Assembly: GCA_002371495.1 (NCBI GenBank)
Contig: DFIX01000047.1
Span: forward strand, 1-22,912
Length of the DNA: 22,912 bases
Reading direction: 5' to 3'
Source: Eggerthellaceae bacterium UBA3686
Lineage (GTDB): Bacteria > Actinomycetota > Coriobacteriia > Coriobacteriales > Eggerthellaceae
In this document: piece by piece, positions 14,019-21,858 of the stretch
Numbering within the stretch: the stretch's first letter is position 1
Layout: each line of letters begins with the position of its first letter
Translations under genes and position numbers: made by a program
Notes under the pieces: generated by a model
Seen by the model: the letters and a program-made list of their open reading frames with translations, nothing else
Databases searched by the model: none
What the model was told of the DNA's origin: nothing

Positions 14019-15404
14019 TCAGTATGCTTCCTCAACTGTAAATGAGCCATGCTCCTTCAAATAGCAATCGAAGAAGTCCAGCACGAGCGAGTTTACAATA
14101 GTCATTGCCTCTACAGTGTTCCGATTGCCGCTGCCCAACATGTTCCCAAGCGTAGGAGACAGCAGGGGCAGATCGGTGAAGTCCATATGAAGCGTATCGC
14201 GGATTGTGGTGGTGTAGCCGTCTTCGGCATTGCGCATCAGCTCGTCGTTGGGATATTTCCCGCCCCGCGCGTGCAGTTCCTCCATGCTCTGTGCCAGCTC
14301 GTTGTGGGTCTCCCAATTCACGAACTCAAGCACGGGAACAGGGTATGGTTCCTCGTCCACGGCGAGGATGCCGTCAGCAACGCCCGTGTACTCGCCCAGC
14401 ATCGTTCCGTCCAGGCAGACGACAGCCGATACGTCCTCGCGCTGCCGCCCCAGCTCAACACTGGTTGCGCCGCCCATGGAGTGTCCCATGAGGCCTATCC
14501 GTGCGACATCGGCCACGTCAAGAACGGCCAGAATCTCGCTTTCGCTATTGTCTGCCAGGTGCCAGCTAACATCAAGCGCAGCGCTTCTGTCCGCCTGCTT
14601 CAACTCATCCAAAACGAAACTCACATCAGCGGTGCGCAAGGTCATCCAGTCTTGGTAGATAGCAAGCTGTTCATGCGCGTCAAACTTGGTGGCATCTTGA
14701 GAGGATATTTCCAACGCTGTGTTCAGAAAGCCCTGGTCGACGATGACCGTGCGTCCATCGGTGTCCGTTGTAAAAAATGCGTGGTGCGGGTGGTCCAGTG
14801 CAGCGACGACGTAGCCGTTGCTCGCGAGCTCCTCATACGTCGAGGTATTGCTCTGATAGTAGCCGAACGCGCCATGGGAGAACACGACTAGCGGGAACTC
14901 GTCCTCGCGACCCTCGGTGCCGGCGGGATAATAAAAATGCACGGGAACCTCGCGGGCGCTCCCATCCAGTTCGAACGGATCGATGCGCGACTCGTCTACC
15001 AGGATGGCAGAAGCTTGCACGACTCGGTATTCGCCCGATGTCGGCAGACCGTCGTATCCCGTGAACAAAAATGCGGGGATTGTAAGAATGCCTGTTATCA
15101 GCACATATGCCACACATGAGGCAATTACGGCGGCGGGCTTGTGCGACTTGCCTTCTTTGCCTCGTTTTGCGAGCGCAACGACCATCGAAATGACGAGCAG
15201 CACCACGAGGAAGCAGAGCACGGGTATGAAACGCCATTGCTGCCCAGCAGGCACGAGCAGTGCGATAATCACGACGGCAAGTTGAATGCTGCGGACAACC
15301 AGGCGGGCCTTCCGCTGCGCCGATGATTCGCGCCCTCTCGTGCATGTCCATATTGCGAGCGCGATTTCAAGTCCAGCCAGTACTACGAATACCGTCAAGC
15401 CCAT
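14019..15404 (-). CDS. Membrane-anchored alpha/beta hydrolase, PAF acetylhydrolase-like
   Basis: 461 residues. The first about 125 contain four hydrophobic helices ('GLTVFVVLAGLEIALAIW', 'SIQLAVVIIALLVP', 'FIPVLCFLVVLLVISMVVAL', 'VIASCVAYVLITGILTIPAF'), so the enzyme is held in the membrane with the catalytic part probably outside. The hydrolase domain (about 130-455) has 'FSHGAFG', the nucleophile elbow GHSMGG and a candidate catalytic Asp in 'VCLDGTMLG' and His in 'DTLHMDF', as in the platelet-activating-factor acetylhydrolase/isoform II family. ATG 15402-15404 has GGAGG upstream. It leads the LytTR-DUF3021 operon. The substrate is unknown: a short ester, lipid or peptidoglycan-linked ester is plausible. 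Confidence 0.85.
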   Translation of the reverse strand: MGLTVFVVLAGLEIALAIWTCTRGRESSAQRKARLVVRSIQLAVVIIALLVPAGQQWRFIPVLCFLVVLLVISMVVALAKRGKEGKSHKPAAVIASCVAYVLITGILTIPAFLFTGYDGLPTSGEYRVVQASAILVDESRIDPFELDGSAREVPVHFYYPAGTEGREDEFPLVVFSHGAFGYYQSNTSTYEELASNGYVVAALDHPHHAFFTTDTDGRTVIVDQGFLNTALEISSQDATKFDAHEQLAIYQDWMTLRTADVSFVLDELKQADRSAALDVSWHLADNSESEILAVLDVADVARIGLMGHSMGGATSVELGRQREDVSAVVCLDGTMLGEYTGVADGILAVDEEPYPVPVLEFVNWETHNELAQSMEELHARGGKYPNDELMRNAEDGYTTTIRDTLHMDFTDLPLLSPTLGNMLGSGNRNTVEAMTIVNSLVLDFFDCYLKEHGSFTVEEAY

Positions 15405-15731
15405 GTCTTACCTCCGTCCTTTCTTGGTTTCGGTGGCATTGTATTGGCCCATCCCTCGCGGTTTGCGCGCAGCGCACCAAGATGCACTTTTGGGCAATGA
15501 GATGCATGTCTAGAGGCATATTGTCGCGAAGATGCGAATATGGAAGCAAAGAGGAGTATCCCCTTTGCTTCCATAACACCCAGAATCATCGGATACTTGC
15601 TTTTCAGCGAGGCTAGGATATGGAGATTTGCGTTTCCATTTATAGCTTGCGAGGTGTTTGACATGGACAAAGCCAGAAGAGCGCGATAGAATTTCACGCG
15701 CTGTAGGTGCTCAGGTGCCTACGGTGTTAAT
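15405..15731. other. Divergent intergenic region before queC
   Basis: About 330 bases without a convincing gene between the hydrolase (minus) and queC (plus). It holds a strong palindrome at 15539-15575, a perfect TTGACA at 15658-15663 that could be a -35 box, and a GCGCG/CGCGC stem at 15681-15701. No -10 box at proper spacing from the TTGACA is obvious. Confidence 0.5.
15539..15575. repeat. 13-bp perfect palindrome in divergent intergenic region
   Basis: TATGGAAGCAAAG (15539-15551) is perfectly repeated in inverse at 15563-15575 with an 11-base loop. Just upstream lies a shorter pair CATATT (15517-15522) / AATATG (15537-15542) that overlaps it, so the two stems would exclude each other. It is too far from either gene end to be an ordinary terminator. 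Confidence 0.6.
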
Positions 15732-15784
15732 CTTGCCTTCGGGCAGGGGTTGTTCGCAACATCCAACCTAAAAAATACTAAGGA
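15732..15784 (+). promoter_or_regulatory. Candidate preQ1-I riboswitch controlling queC
   Basis: A cUUCGg-type hairpin (CTTGCC 15732-15737, GGCAGG 15742-15747) is followed by a small stem GGGTTG (15747-15752)/CAACCT (15764-15769) with the loop TTCGCAACATC. An A-rich tail AAAAAATACTAAGGA then runs into the Shine-Dalgarno of queC. Short stem, ~11-base loop and A-rich tail ending at the ribosome site match the H-type pseudoknot of preQ1 class I aptamers. The loop resembles the UCGCAGUAAC loop of the Thermoanaerobacter type, where CGC pairs with GG of the Shine-Dalgarno. The two genes that follow are queuosine genes, which supports it. Translational control is expected. Confidence 0.6.
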
Positions 15785-15791
15785 CCAAAGC

Positions 15792-16499
15792 ATGACCTTT
15801 TCCGACCAGCCGACCCGCGCTATGGTGTTGTCAAGTGGCGGCGTCGATTCAACCACCTGCCTTGCGCTTGCATGCGACCGATTTGGGGCAGACCACGTAA
15901 TCTCCGTCAGCGTTTTCTACGGACAGCGCCACAGCAAAGAGCTGATGTGCGCCGAAGCTGTTGCCAAGCATTACGGCGTGGAGCATCGCGTGCTCGACCT
16001 GGCTAACGTCCTGGCCGATTCGGATAGCGCACTTATGGCCAACTCTACGCAGGAAATTGACCATCGCGACTATGCAACCCAGATCGCAGAAAACGAAGAC
16101 GGGATGGTGAGCACCTACATCCCTTTTCGCAATGGCCTGATGTTGTCCGCTGTTGCGGCGCTTGCCATATCGCTTAACCCCACCGAGTGCACCGCCATTT
16201 ACCTTGGCGCCCATGCAGATGATGCAGCGGGCGGCGCGTACCCCGATTGCACGCCTGAGTTCTTCGAGGCCATGGGGCGCGCCATCGAGCTGGGTTCGTA
16301 TGGAAAGGCGCTGCTCGTCGAGCCGTTCGTCGATTCTAACAAGGCCGATATCGTGGCCTGCGGTCTTGAACTCGATGTTCCGTATGAGCTTACCTGGTCG
16401 TGTTACGAAGGCGGCGACGCACCCTGCGGCACGTGCGCTACCTGTATCGATCGCGCCCATGCGTTCGAAGCAAACGGCGTTGCCGACCCGCTGCTCTAG
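15792..16499 (+). CDS. queC: 7-cyano-7-deazaguanine synthase
   Basis: 235 residues. The PP-loop 'SGGVDST' (residues 15-21) binds ATP, and four cysteines (204, 212, 215, 218, in 'CGTCATC') bind the structural zinc of QueC. The enzyme makes preQ0 from 7-carboxy-7-deazaguanine, a step toward queuosine in tRNA. Start ATG 15792 is chosen, with AAGGA seven bases upstream; the longer frame from 15750 lies inside the putative riboswitch and is not a real N-terminus. It is followed by a queuosine-precursor transporter gene, so the cell may both make and salvage precursors. No queD, queE or queF is seen in the window; a scattered pathway or reliance on salvage is possible. Confidence 0.95.
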   Translation: MTFSDQPTRAMVLSSGGVDSTTCLALACDRFGADHVISVSVFYGQRHSKELMCAEAVAKHYGVEHRVLDLANVLADSDSALMANSTQEIDHRDYATQIAENEDGMVSTYIPFRNGLMLSAVAALAISLNPTECTAIYLGAHADDAAGGAYPDCTPEFFEAMGRAIELGSYGKALLVEPFVDSNKADIVACGLELDVPYELTWSCYEGGDAPCGTCATCIDRAHAFEANGVADPLL

Positions 16500-16569
16500 C
16501 GCTTGCCTACGGTTGCCCCCAAACCATTCGCACCAAGTATTCTTGCTCTTTAGCATCACAGGAGTTCAA

Positions 16570-17280
16570 ATGAGAAAAACCACCACCAACTACCTCGCTT
16601 GCGGTATGGTATTCGCCGTTGCGCTGGTTATTTCCAATGTCGTAACGGGCAAGGTCATCGCAACTGGCATTCCGCTGTTCGGCACCACCATCGCGCTTCC
16701 GGGCGCTGCGGTCTGCTATGCCATAACGTTTTTGATGACGGATGTTATCGGTGAAATTTGGGGGCGCAAGGAGGCCCAGGTCGTGGTTTGGTGGGGTTTT
16801 GCCTGTCAGCTTTTGGCCACTGGGCTCATCATCTTCACCCAAGTGCTTCCTGCGGTTGATCACGAGATGCAATCTGCTTATGACATGTTGCTCGGACAGA
16901 ACGTCATATTCGTTATCGGCAGCATGACCGCCTATCTGCTCAGCCAGTCGTGGGACGTGTTTATCTTTCACAAGATCCGCAATTGCGTGCTGAACAAGCG
17001 CAAAGGTGGTTACGCATGGCGTTGGCTGTGGAACAACGCTTCGACCATGACGTCGCAGATCATCGATACGGTGGTGTTTATCGGCATTGCGTTTGGCATC
17101 GGCTTCGGCTGGCTCTTCGACGCCGCTATGCTACCCCAACTCGGTGCCATGATGGTGGGGCAATACTTGTTGAAGTTCTGCTTGGCAGCGATTGACACGC
17201 CGTTCTTCTATCTATTGACTCGTCGTTCTCATGCCGATTTACAGATGACGTCAGATGCATCTGGCAAGCAGGCTGCATAA
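16570..17280 (+). CDS. yhhQ: Queuosine precursor transporter, YhhQ family
   Basis: 236 residues with about six transmembrane helices, matching the family length. Characteristic stretches are 'NVVTGKVI', 'FLMTDVIGEIWGRKEAQVVVWWG' and the C-terminal 'DTPFFYLLTRR', all typical of YhhQ/COG1738 (Vut_1) proteins that import preQ0 or preQ1. Start ATG 16570 has AGGAG five bases upstream; the longer frame from 16153 overlaps queC in another frame and is a shadow. It lies 70 bases after queC on the same strand, and the pair is probably co-transcribed under the preQ1-type leader before queC. The last residues are polar and cytoplasmic. The family call is firm; specificity for preQ0 versus preQ1 cannot be read from sequence. 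Confidence 0.92.
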   Translation: MRKTTTNYLACGMVFAVALVISNVVTGKVIATGIPLFGTTIALPGAAVCYAITFLMTDVIGEIWGRKEAQVVVWWGFACQLLATGLIIFTQVLPAVDHEMQSAYDMLLGQNVIFVIGSMTAYLLSQSWDVFIFHKIRNCVLNKRKGGYAWRWLWNNASTMTSQIIDTVVFIGIAFGIGFGWLFDAAMLPQLGAMMVGQYLLKFCLAAIDTPFFYLLTRRSHADLQMTSDASGKQAA

Positions 17281-17321
17281 AGCCTGTTGAGAATTAGATA
17301 CGTCTCAGCTAAGGAACAAAA

Positions 17322-17501
17322 ATGGATGCTGCCTATAAAACGGGCTCTGCTCAAGTAGCTCGTTGATGGGTTTCTGGACATCATTGCATCGATAATGCAA
17401 TACATACCGTGTACGAATGGTTAAGCTCGACGAACAACCAGGTGACGGTCGTGTTCAACGTATTCGGTGAGCAGATGAGCAAATTTATCGCGAGCTTTTG
17501 A
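17322..17501 (+). pseudogene. Macrodomain (ADP-ribose hydrolase) remnant
   Basis: After yhhQ, one frame reads 'MDAAYKTGSAQVAR', a TGA stop at 17364-17366, and then 'GHHCIDNAIHTVYEWLSS' and 'VTVVFNVFGEQMSKFIASF' up to TGA 17499-17501. The second part resembles the C-terminus of macrodomain proteins, in which an amphipathic helix (AI..V..WL) is followed by the strand V.VVF..F. The first part resembles the segment 'CPTGSAKVT.GYNL' of the same fold. Most of the domain is missing. I read this as a decayed gene, with moderate confidence; it is too short to be active. Confidence 0.4.
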
Positions 17502-17533
17502 TAATCCGTTAAGTAGTGGGTTTTGTAAAAGAA

Positions 17534-17560
17534 AAGCGGCCGGAGCTCATCCGGCCGCTT
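17534..17560 (-). terminator. Rho-independent terminator of the phosphofructokinase gene
   Basis: 10-bp GC-rich stem AAGCGGCCGG (17534-17543)/CCGGCCGCTT (17551-17560) with a seven-base loop. On the minus strand it is followed by a T-rich run (TTTTCTTTT). It lies 22 bases after the stop of the minus-strand gene. Confidence 0.85.
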
Positions 17561-17582
17561 CTACGATACCTGCACAGTTGAT

Positions 17583-18794
17583 CTAGCGCATGTAGTACGG
17601 CTGCACGTAGGCGGGCAGGCCATCCTTGTAGGTGATGTAGGGGGTACCTTCGATCAGCGGGCGAAGGTAGGCGAAAGCCTCCTCAGAGATGCCGCGGTAT
17701 TCGGGCAGGATCCACTCGGTGGGGAAGTGCTTGACGTAATTGGCAACCTTGTCGGCATCGATGGTGATGTACTCAACATCGTACTTCTGGCCCTCGCGAC
17801 GTTTTACGCCGATCATCTTGCCGGTGAAGGACTTGTCGGCGGAGTGCATGTGAGCGCTCAGGCCCAGGCGGTAGGCTTCGGTGCGGTCGGGCAGAGACTG
17901 CTCGGTAGCATGGCAGCGTTGAGCGGTCGAAAGGTCTTGCACCTTGCAGCGCCCCGCGACGCCCGAGTCAAGGATAATTGCCTTAAGCGCCTCGCCGGCG
18001 CCGCCGAGCACAGCATGGCCGAAAAGGTCGTTCTTCGATTCGCCTGCCGAAATGTAGGTGCCGTCAGCATAGCGCGCGCCCTCGGAGACGACCACGTAGC
18101 ACTTGGACTTATCGTCGATGCATTCTTTGACGCGCTTGAGGAAGACGTCTTTGTCGAAAGGCTCTTCGGGAAGGACGAGTACGTCGACCTTGCCCGAGAG
18201 GCACGAAGAAGCAGCCAACCAACCAGCGTCGCGACCCATGGTCTCGAGAATCAGAACCTCCTGGCGAGAAGACGGGTAGACGTTTACGTCGAGCCAGGTC
18301 TGCAGCGCCGTGGTTGCAATGAACTTGGCAGCCGAGCCGAAACCGGGGCAGTGGTCGGTGTGCATGAGGTCATTGTCGACCGTCTTCGGGCAGCCGATGA
18401 AGCGGCGGTCGGTGATGTCGTGCTTTGCGGCATACTCGCTCAGCGCAGCCACGGTATCCATCGAGTCGTTTCCGCCGATGTAGAACAGCGTCTCGATGTC
18501 GTGCTTTTCCATGATCGCGAGAAGCTTCTCGAAATCTTCAACATTGTCGCGCTTCAGCTTGTAGCGGCACGAACCGAGCGCCGACGACGGGGTCTGCTGC
18601 AGCGTGCGGTTCTCTTCCTCGGTCATGTTCGTCAGGTCGACGAATCGCTCGGCCAAGATTCCCTCGATGCCGTTCAAGCCGCCGTAAACGTGCTCGTAAA
18701 TCGGGTTCATCTGGTTGCCCTTGACGACGCCCGCCACGGTTGCGTTAATAACCGAGGTGGGGCCACCGGACTGGGCCACAATGCAATTAGACAT
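17583..18794 (-). CDS. Phosphofructokinase, PPi-dependent type
   Basis: 403 residues, the length of the bacterial PPi-type/clade X group. 'AQSGGPTSVIN' opens the nucleotide/phosphate loop; 'GGNDSMDT' takes the place of the ATP-type GGDGS, with Asp at the residue whose bulk favours pyrophosphate over ATP; and 'PKTVDNDL' has the Lys typical of PPi enzymes (ATP enzymes have PGTIDND). 'GRDAGWLAA' and 'SEGARYADG' are also family features. It phosphorylates fructose 6-phosphate reversibly in glycolysis. The Asn in GGNDS is, from memory, shared by many gut anaerobe homologues. ATG 18792-18794 has AAAGGGAG five bases upstream. It is a single-gene transcript with its own terminator. The PPi preference is inference from motifs. 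Confidence 0.9.
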   Translation of the reverse strand: MSNCIVAQSGGPTSVINATVAGVVKGNQMNPIYEHVYGGLNGIEGILAERFVDLTNMTEEENRTLQQTPSSALGSCRYKLKRDNVEDFEKLLAIMEKHDIETLFYIGGNDSMDTVAALSEYAAKHDITDRRFIGCPKTVDNDLMHTDHCPGFGSAAKFIATTALQTWLDVNVYPSSRQEVLILETMGRDAGWLAASSCLSGKVDVLVLPEEPFDKDVFLKRVKECIDDKSKCYVVVSEGARYADGTYISAGESKNDLFGHAVLGGAGEALKAIILDSGVAGRCKVQDLSTAQRCHATEQSLPDRTEAYRLGLSAHMHSADKSFTGKMIGVKRREGQKYDVEYITIDADKVANYVKHFPTEWILPEYRGISEEAFAYLRPLIEGTPYITYKDGLPAYVQPYYMR

Positions 18795-18940
18795 GTTGCT
18801 CCCTTTCAGTTCCTTTTATAATGCACAAGTCGCGGTGCTCTGATTGATGTGTGAAATAATTGAGCGCTCGACTATTTGCTTCCATCATAGCATCACGTAA
18901 AATCACACGGGTGAATTGACGAAAAGGATACGGAGCATCC

Positions 18941-19435
18941 ATGACGGACGGAATCAAGAATCATTTGCCGGTTATCGTGTTGGCGACATTGGTCTGCGCT
19001 GCGACCACGTACTTCATATTGTCGCGATTCGTGTCGGGAACCGTGTCGATTTCGCTCGAGACGTTCAACGCCCTCGTTTTCCTGGTTCCTTGCGTTGCCA
19101 TGTTTTTGGGGACGGCCATCATCGCCATGACGGCGGAAGAGATCAGCCGTCAGCTTTATATCGTAAACGTCGTCATCTGCCTTGTCGCAGGGCTTCTGAG
19201 CATGGTCGGTTCCTCGCTTTGGCTCGCGGATCCCGGCATCGCATCTCAATTGTTGGCGAATTCCCCTGAGGGTACCGTTATCGTGCCCATATACAATGCG
19301 CCCATAATCTTGATTCGCGATGTTGCTGCTTTTTTCGTAGTGCCGACTGTGGGAAGCATCGTCGGTGCATGGATCGGCTCGCGTCTTCACCCCATGAAAG
19401 CCAAAAGGAGCGGGCGTTCCAAGCGCAAGAAGTAG
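18941..19435 (+). CDS. Small membrane protein, four helices, unknown
   Basis: 164 residues from ATG 18941 (GGAG six bases upstream). Four hydrophobic helices are visible at about 10-28, 42-65, 73-95 and 118-148, with a strongly basic C-terminal tail ('KAKRSGRSKRKK') that should lie in the cytoplasm. I recognise no family motif and no catalytic residues. It is alone on its strand: divergent from the phosphofructokinase gene and followed by a remnant. Its role cannot be guessed from context. Confidence 0.75.
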   Translation: MTDGIKNHLPVIVLATLVCAATTYFILSRFVSGTVSISLETFNALVFLVPCVAMFLGTAIIAMTAEEISRQLYIVNVVICLVAGLLSMVGSSLWLADPGIASQLLANSPEGTVIVPIYNAPIILIRDVAAFFVVPTVGSIVGAWIGSRLHPMKAKRSGRSKRKK

Positions 19436-19440
19436 CGCAG

Positions 19441-19969
19441 CGATGTCCTGCAGCCTTGCACCTGTACGCTACGCTCGTGCGCCCAGAGGCGTATTTCAGC
19501 CTCGAGGAGTTTGAACGCCGAGCTCACGCGGCTGGGTTTTCCCGACGCGGGGGAGGCGACCACCGGTCTTTCCACCGCCTGCGCGCAACTGCTTGCGCTC
19601 GGACTGCCGGCGACGGTACAGCTGGACGCGCACGAAGACGGCTCGCTTGCGGGCACCTTCGGCCTTACGCTCTTCTTCACCGGCACGCACAACTCACGTA
19701 TGTCGTTGTTTTGCCCCGATGGCGAAGCGGACAAAGCTCTTCGTTACCTCGAAGCCCTGGGAGTCGCTGACGGACGATGGCAACAGGCCGTGCGCGGTTC
19801 GTTCGCACTGCCGGTCCCGTTTGCACCCAAAGACGGCGTGCCGCGCGTTGTAGGCGCCACCTGCCACCCCGACTGCGTCAAGCTGAAGTGGACGCACGGA
19901 CGGCTTGCGCCCGCTCGCTTCTACCAGGTTGTTCGGGTTGCCTCACTTGGGAATGCAGCTACCTCCTAG
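19441..19969 (+). pseudogene. Frameshifted gene remnant, unknown family
   Basis: Two adjacent frames give one plausible protein. The first reads 'LHLYATLVRPEAYFSLEEFE' (from about 19456). At about 19510 the frame changes and continues as 'LNAELTRLGFPDAGEATTGL' through 'LGLPATVQLDAHEDG', 'LTLFFTGTHNSRMSLFC' and 'GVPRVVGATCHPDC' to TAG 19967-19969. The TTG at 19511 would be the start of the second frame, but its only ribosome site (GAGGAG) is far too close, which favours a one-base frameshift. The composition looks coding, but I do not recognise the family. A truncated C-terminus is possible. Confidence 0.4.
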
Positions 19970-20320
19970 TCAAGAGCGGTGCTTTCGTACTGCCTGAAGG
20001 CGCCCGAAATCCTCCCGTCCTAGGATGGGTGCCGTTGCATCGCGTTGATCGCCGCGGTTACGCATGGAGCCACGCAGCTGGGTAAAGGCGAATGCGGGTT
20101 ATTTAAGCTTGTTGAGCTTACGGAGGTGGCGGGGGCGATTACTGCCGTACTTGAGGCACTGGAGTTCCGTGCAATCTTAGCTGGAGGAATTCGCGCTTTC
20201 GGTCACTCCCACTCAATGATTCCAACTCTGCCCGATTTTTCATCCTCATTGCGTTTCGTGTCGCTATGTCTCGCTCGTATCGTCCCGTTATAGATGAGCA
20301 TTTAATCTTGGGCCGTTCTG

Positions 20321-20536
20321 TTGGAACTCACTTGGAACTCACTTATGGGTAGTATTTTGCCCGACATGGGGAGTATTGCCTCTGATCTGCGGTTTTGCTG
20401 ATCAATCGCGATGGAGTGAGTTCCAAGCGGGTTTTCGGCCTTTTCGGCCGATACGAGGAGTATTGTTTTTCGAAGTGGGGAATAATGCATTCTACCTGCG
20501 GAAACGATTCCTGTTTCCCCAACAGGAGAGTTCCAA
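20321..20536. repeat. Repeat-rich patch with TTGGAACTC / GAGTTCCAA units
   Basis: TTGGAACTCAC is perfectly duplicated in tandem (20321-20331, 20332-20342) and recurs in inverse orientation as GTGAGTTCCAA at 20416-20426 and GAGTTCCAA at 20528-20536. AGTATT motifs recur at about 20351, 20372 and 20459. Two small hairpins lie within (CGGCC/GGCCG at 20436-20450; GGAAAC/GTTTCC at 20500-20518). No ORF crosses it. Confidence 0.6.
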
Positions 20537-20720
20537 ACGAGCAAGTATGGCCTCCAGCGGAGAGTGCCTGCGTTGAGCCGGACGATTCTATGATGCGGGT
20601 CTCTCGGGCGGCGGCAGGGGCAAAGCTACCTCTTTCATGACGACTCCGGCGTTCGCTAAGTGGCGCCCGTAGGACACACGAACGCTCCCTAAACGGATTA
20701 ACATCGCAAACGTCGGTATG

Positions 20721-20773
20721 TTTCTCCCAAGTTGATGGTATATTTGGGATAAACAGGAGTGAGCTGGGAGAAA
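20721..20773. promoter_or_regulatory. Operator-like dyads before the Fic gene
   Basis: TTTCTCCCA (20721-20729) is repeated in inverse as TGGGAGAAA (20765-20773), the latter overlapping the ribosome site. Inside, TCCCAA (20725-20730) pairs with TTGGGA (20744-20749) around the AT-rich centre GGTATATT. Such nested symmetry suits an autoregulatory site for the winged-helix tail of the Fic protein. Inference only. Confidence 0.4.
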
Positions 20774-20778
20774 GGCGC

Positions 20779-21858
20779 ATGAGGGAATTCGATTACAAGG
20801 CCTTGAAGAACCGCACATGGAGCAACGAGATCGTCTCCTGCGTCGCGCAGATCCACGAGCATAAGGGCAGGCAGGAGCTCTACCTTGCCGCGAAGCCCGC
20901 GGCACTTGACCGTCTCATCGAAATCGCCAGGATCCAGAGCACGGAGGGGTCGAACAGCATCGAGGGAATAAGGACCACCGGCTCCAGGCTCCGGCAGCTC
21001 GTCGCGGACAAGACCACGCCCAGGAACCGCGACGAGGAGGAGATCATCGGCTACCGAAACGTGCTCGACCTCATCCATGAGAGCTACGAGTACATCCCTG
21101 TGCGGCCGAGCTACATCCTGCAGCTCCACCGCGACCTGTTGCGCTATACCGGCCACTCCTACGGCGGCAGCTTCAAGTCGGCCCCCAACGAGATAGGAAC
21201 CGTGCTTCCAAGCGGCGAGACCGTCACGCTGTTCACCCCGCTCGAGCCGCACGAGGTGCCGGGAGCAATGGAGCAGCTCTGCGACGCATACAACACCGCA
21301 ATCGCCGAGGGCGAGGTCGACCCGTTGATACTCATCCCGTGCTTCGTGCTCGACTTCCTGTGCATCCACCCCTTCAAGGACGGCAACGGGCGCATGAGCC
21401 GCCTGCTCACGCTGCTTCTGCTGTACCGGGAAGGCTATCTGGTGGGACGCTACGTCAGCATAGAGAAGGCGATAGCCGACACGAAGGATGCCTACTATGG
21501 CGCGCTCTCCGCCGCTGACACCGGCTGGCACGCCGGAGAAAATGACCCCAATCCCTTCATCGAGTACCTGCTCGGCGTCGTCTTGTCCTGCTACCGCGAC
21601 TTCGATTCGCGCGTGAGCGTCGTCGAGGGCGCCGGTGCCAGGAGCACCTCGTACGACATCGTGAAGCGCTACGCCCTGGGGAAGGTGAGCGCGTTTGCGA
21701 AGAGGGACGCACTCGAAGCCTGTCCGAGCCTGGGGAGCTCGTCGGTCGAGTCCGCACTGAAGAAGCTCGTGGACGATGGGACCCTTATAAGGATCGGGGC
21801 GGGCAGGAAGACCCGCTACGTGAGAAGTGACTCGATCGACGGCGAGAGCCAGTCTTAA
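20779..21858 (+). CDS. Fic family protein (AMP transferase), class II, with winged-helix tail
   Basis: 359 residues. The Fic active site 'HPFKDGNGRMSR' (His197 onward) matches HPFx[D/E]GNGRxxR in full, so the AMP-transferring catalysis should be intact. An N-terminal inhibitory helix with S-N-S-I-E-G (58-63; Glu62) fits the [S/T]xxxE[G/N] motif of self-inhibited class II Fic proteins. Residues about 280-350 form a winged helix ('SAFAKRDALEA', 'SVESALKKLVDDGTLIRIG'), as in Fic/DOC-family proteins that bind DNA. Fic proteins attach AMP to hydroxyls of target proteins. It stands alone, with no antitoxin-like neighbour, which suits an in-built inhibitor. The start ATG 20779 has GAGAAAGG upstream. 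Its target is unknown. Confidence 0.93.
   Translation: MREFDYKALKNRTWSNEIVSCVAQIHEHKGRQELYLAAKPAALDRLIEIARIQSTEGSNSIEGIRTTGSRLRQLVADKTTPRNRDEEEIIGYRNVLDLIHESYEYIPVRPSYILQLHRDLLRYTGHSYGGSFKSAPNEIGTVLPSGETVTLFTPLEPHEVPGAMEQLCDAYNTAIAEGEVDPLILIPCFVLDFLCIHPFKDGNGRMSRLLTLLLLYREGYLVGRYVSIEKAIADTKDAYYGALSAADTGWHAGENDPNPFIEYLLGVVLSCYRDFDSRVSVVEGAGARSTSYDIVKRYALGKVSAFAKRDALEACPSLGSSSVESALKKLVDDGTLIRIGAGRKTRYVRSDSIDGESQS

Larger units (their letters stand above)
19970..20778. other. Gene-poor stretch of about 800 bases
   Basis: No convincing gene on either strand. A frame from TTG 20045 to 20293 ('MIAAVTHGATQLGKGECGLF' and on) has no ribosome site or known family and might be a further remnant. From 20321 to 20540 the sequence is full of short repeats and small hairpins (see separate entries); 20721-20773 holds dyads before the Fic gene. 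Confidence 0.5.

Noticed and set aside
15658..15692. TTGACA at 15658 with TAGAAT at 15687 as the queC promoter
   Set aside because: The 23-base spacing is too long for a normal sigma-70 promoter, so only the -35-like hexamer is noted.
17583..18794. GGNDS in place of GGDDS/GGDGS in the phosphofructokinase, as a possible lost catalytic residue
   Set aside because: From memory the same motif is common in PPi-type enzymes of gut anaerobes, so it is probably normal for this clade.
17727..18821. A 364-codon plus-strand frame
   Set aside because: It lies fully opposite the phosphofructokinase gene, has no ribosome site and a composition typical of an antisense shadow.
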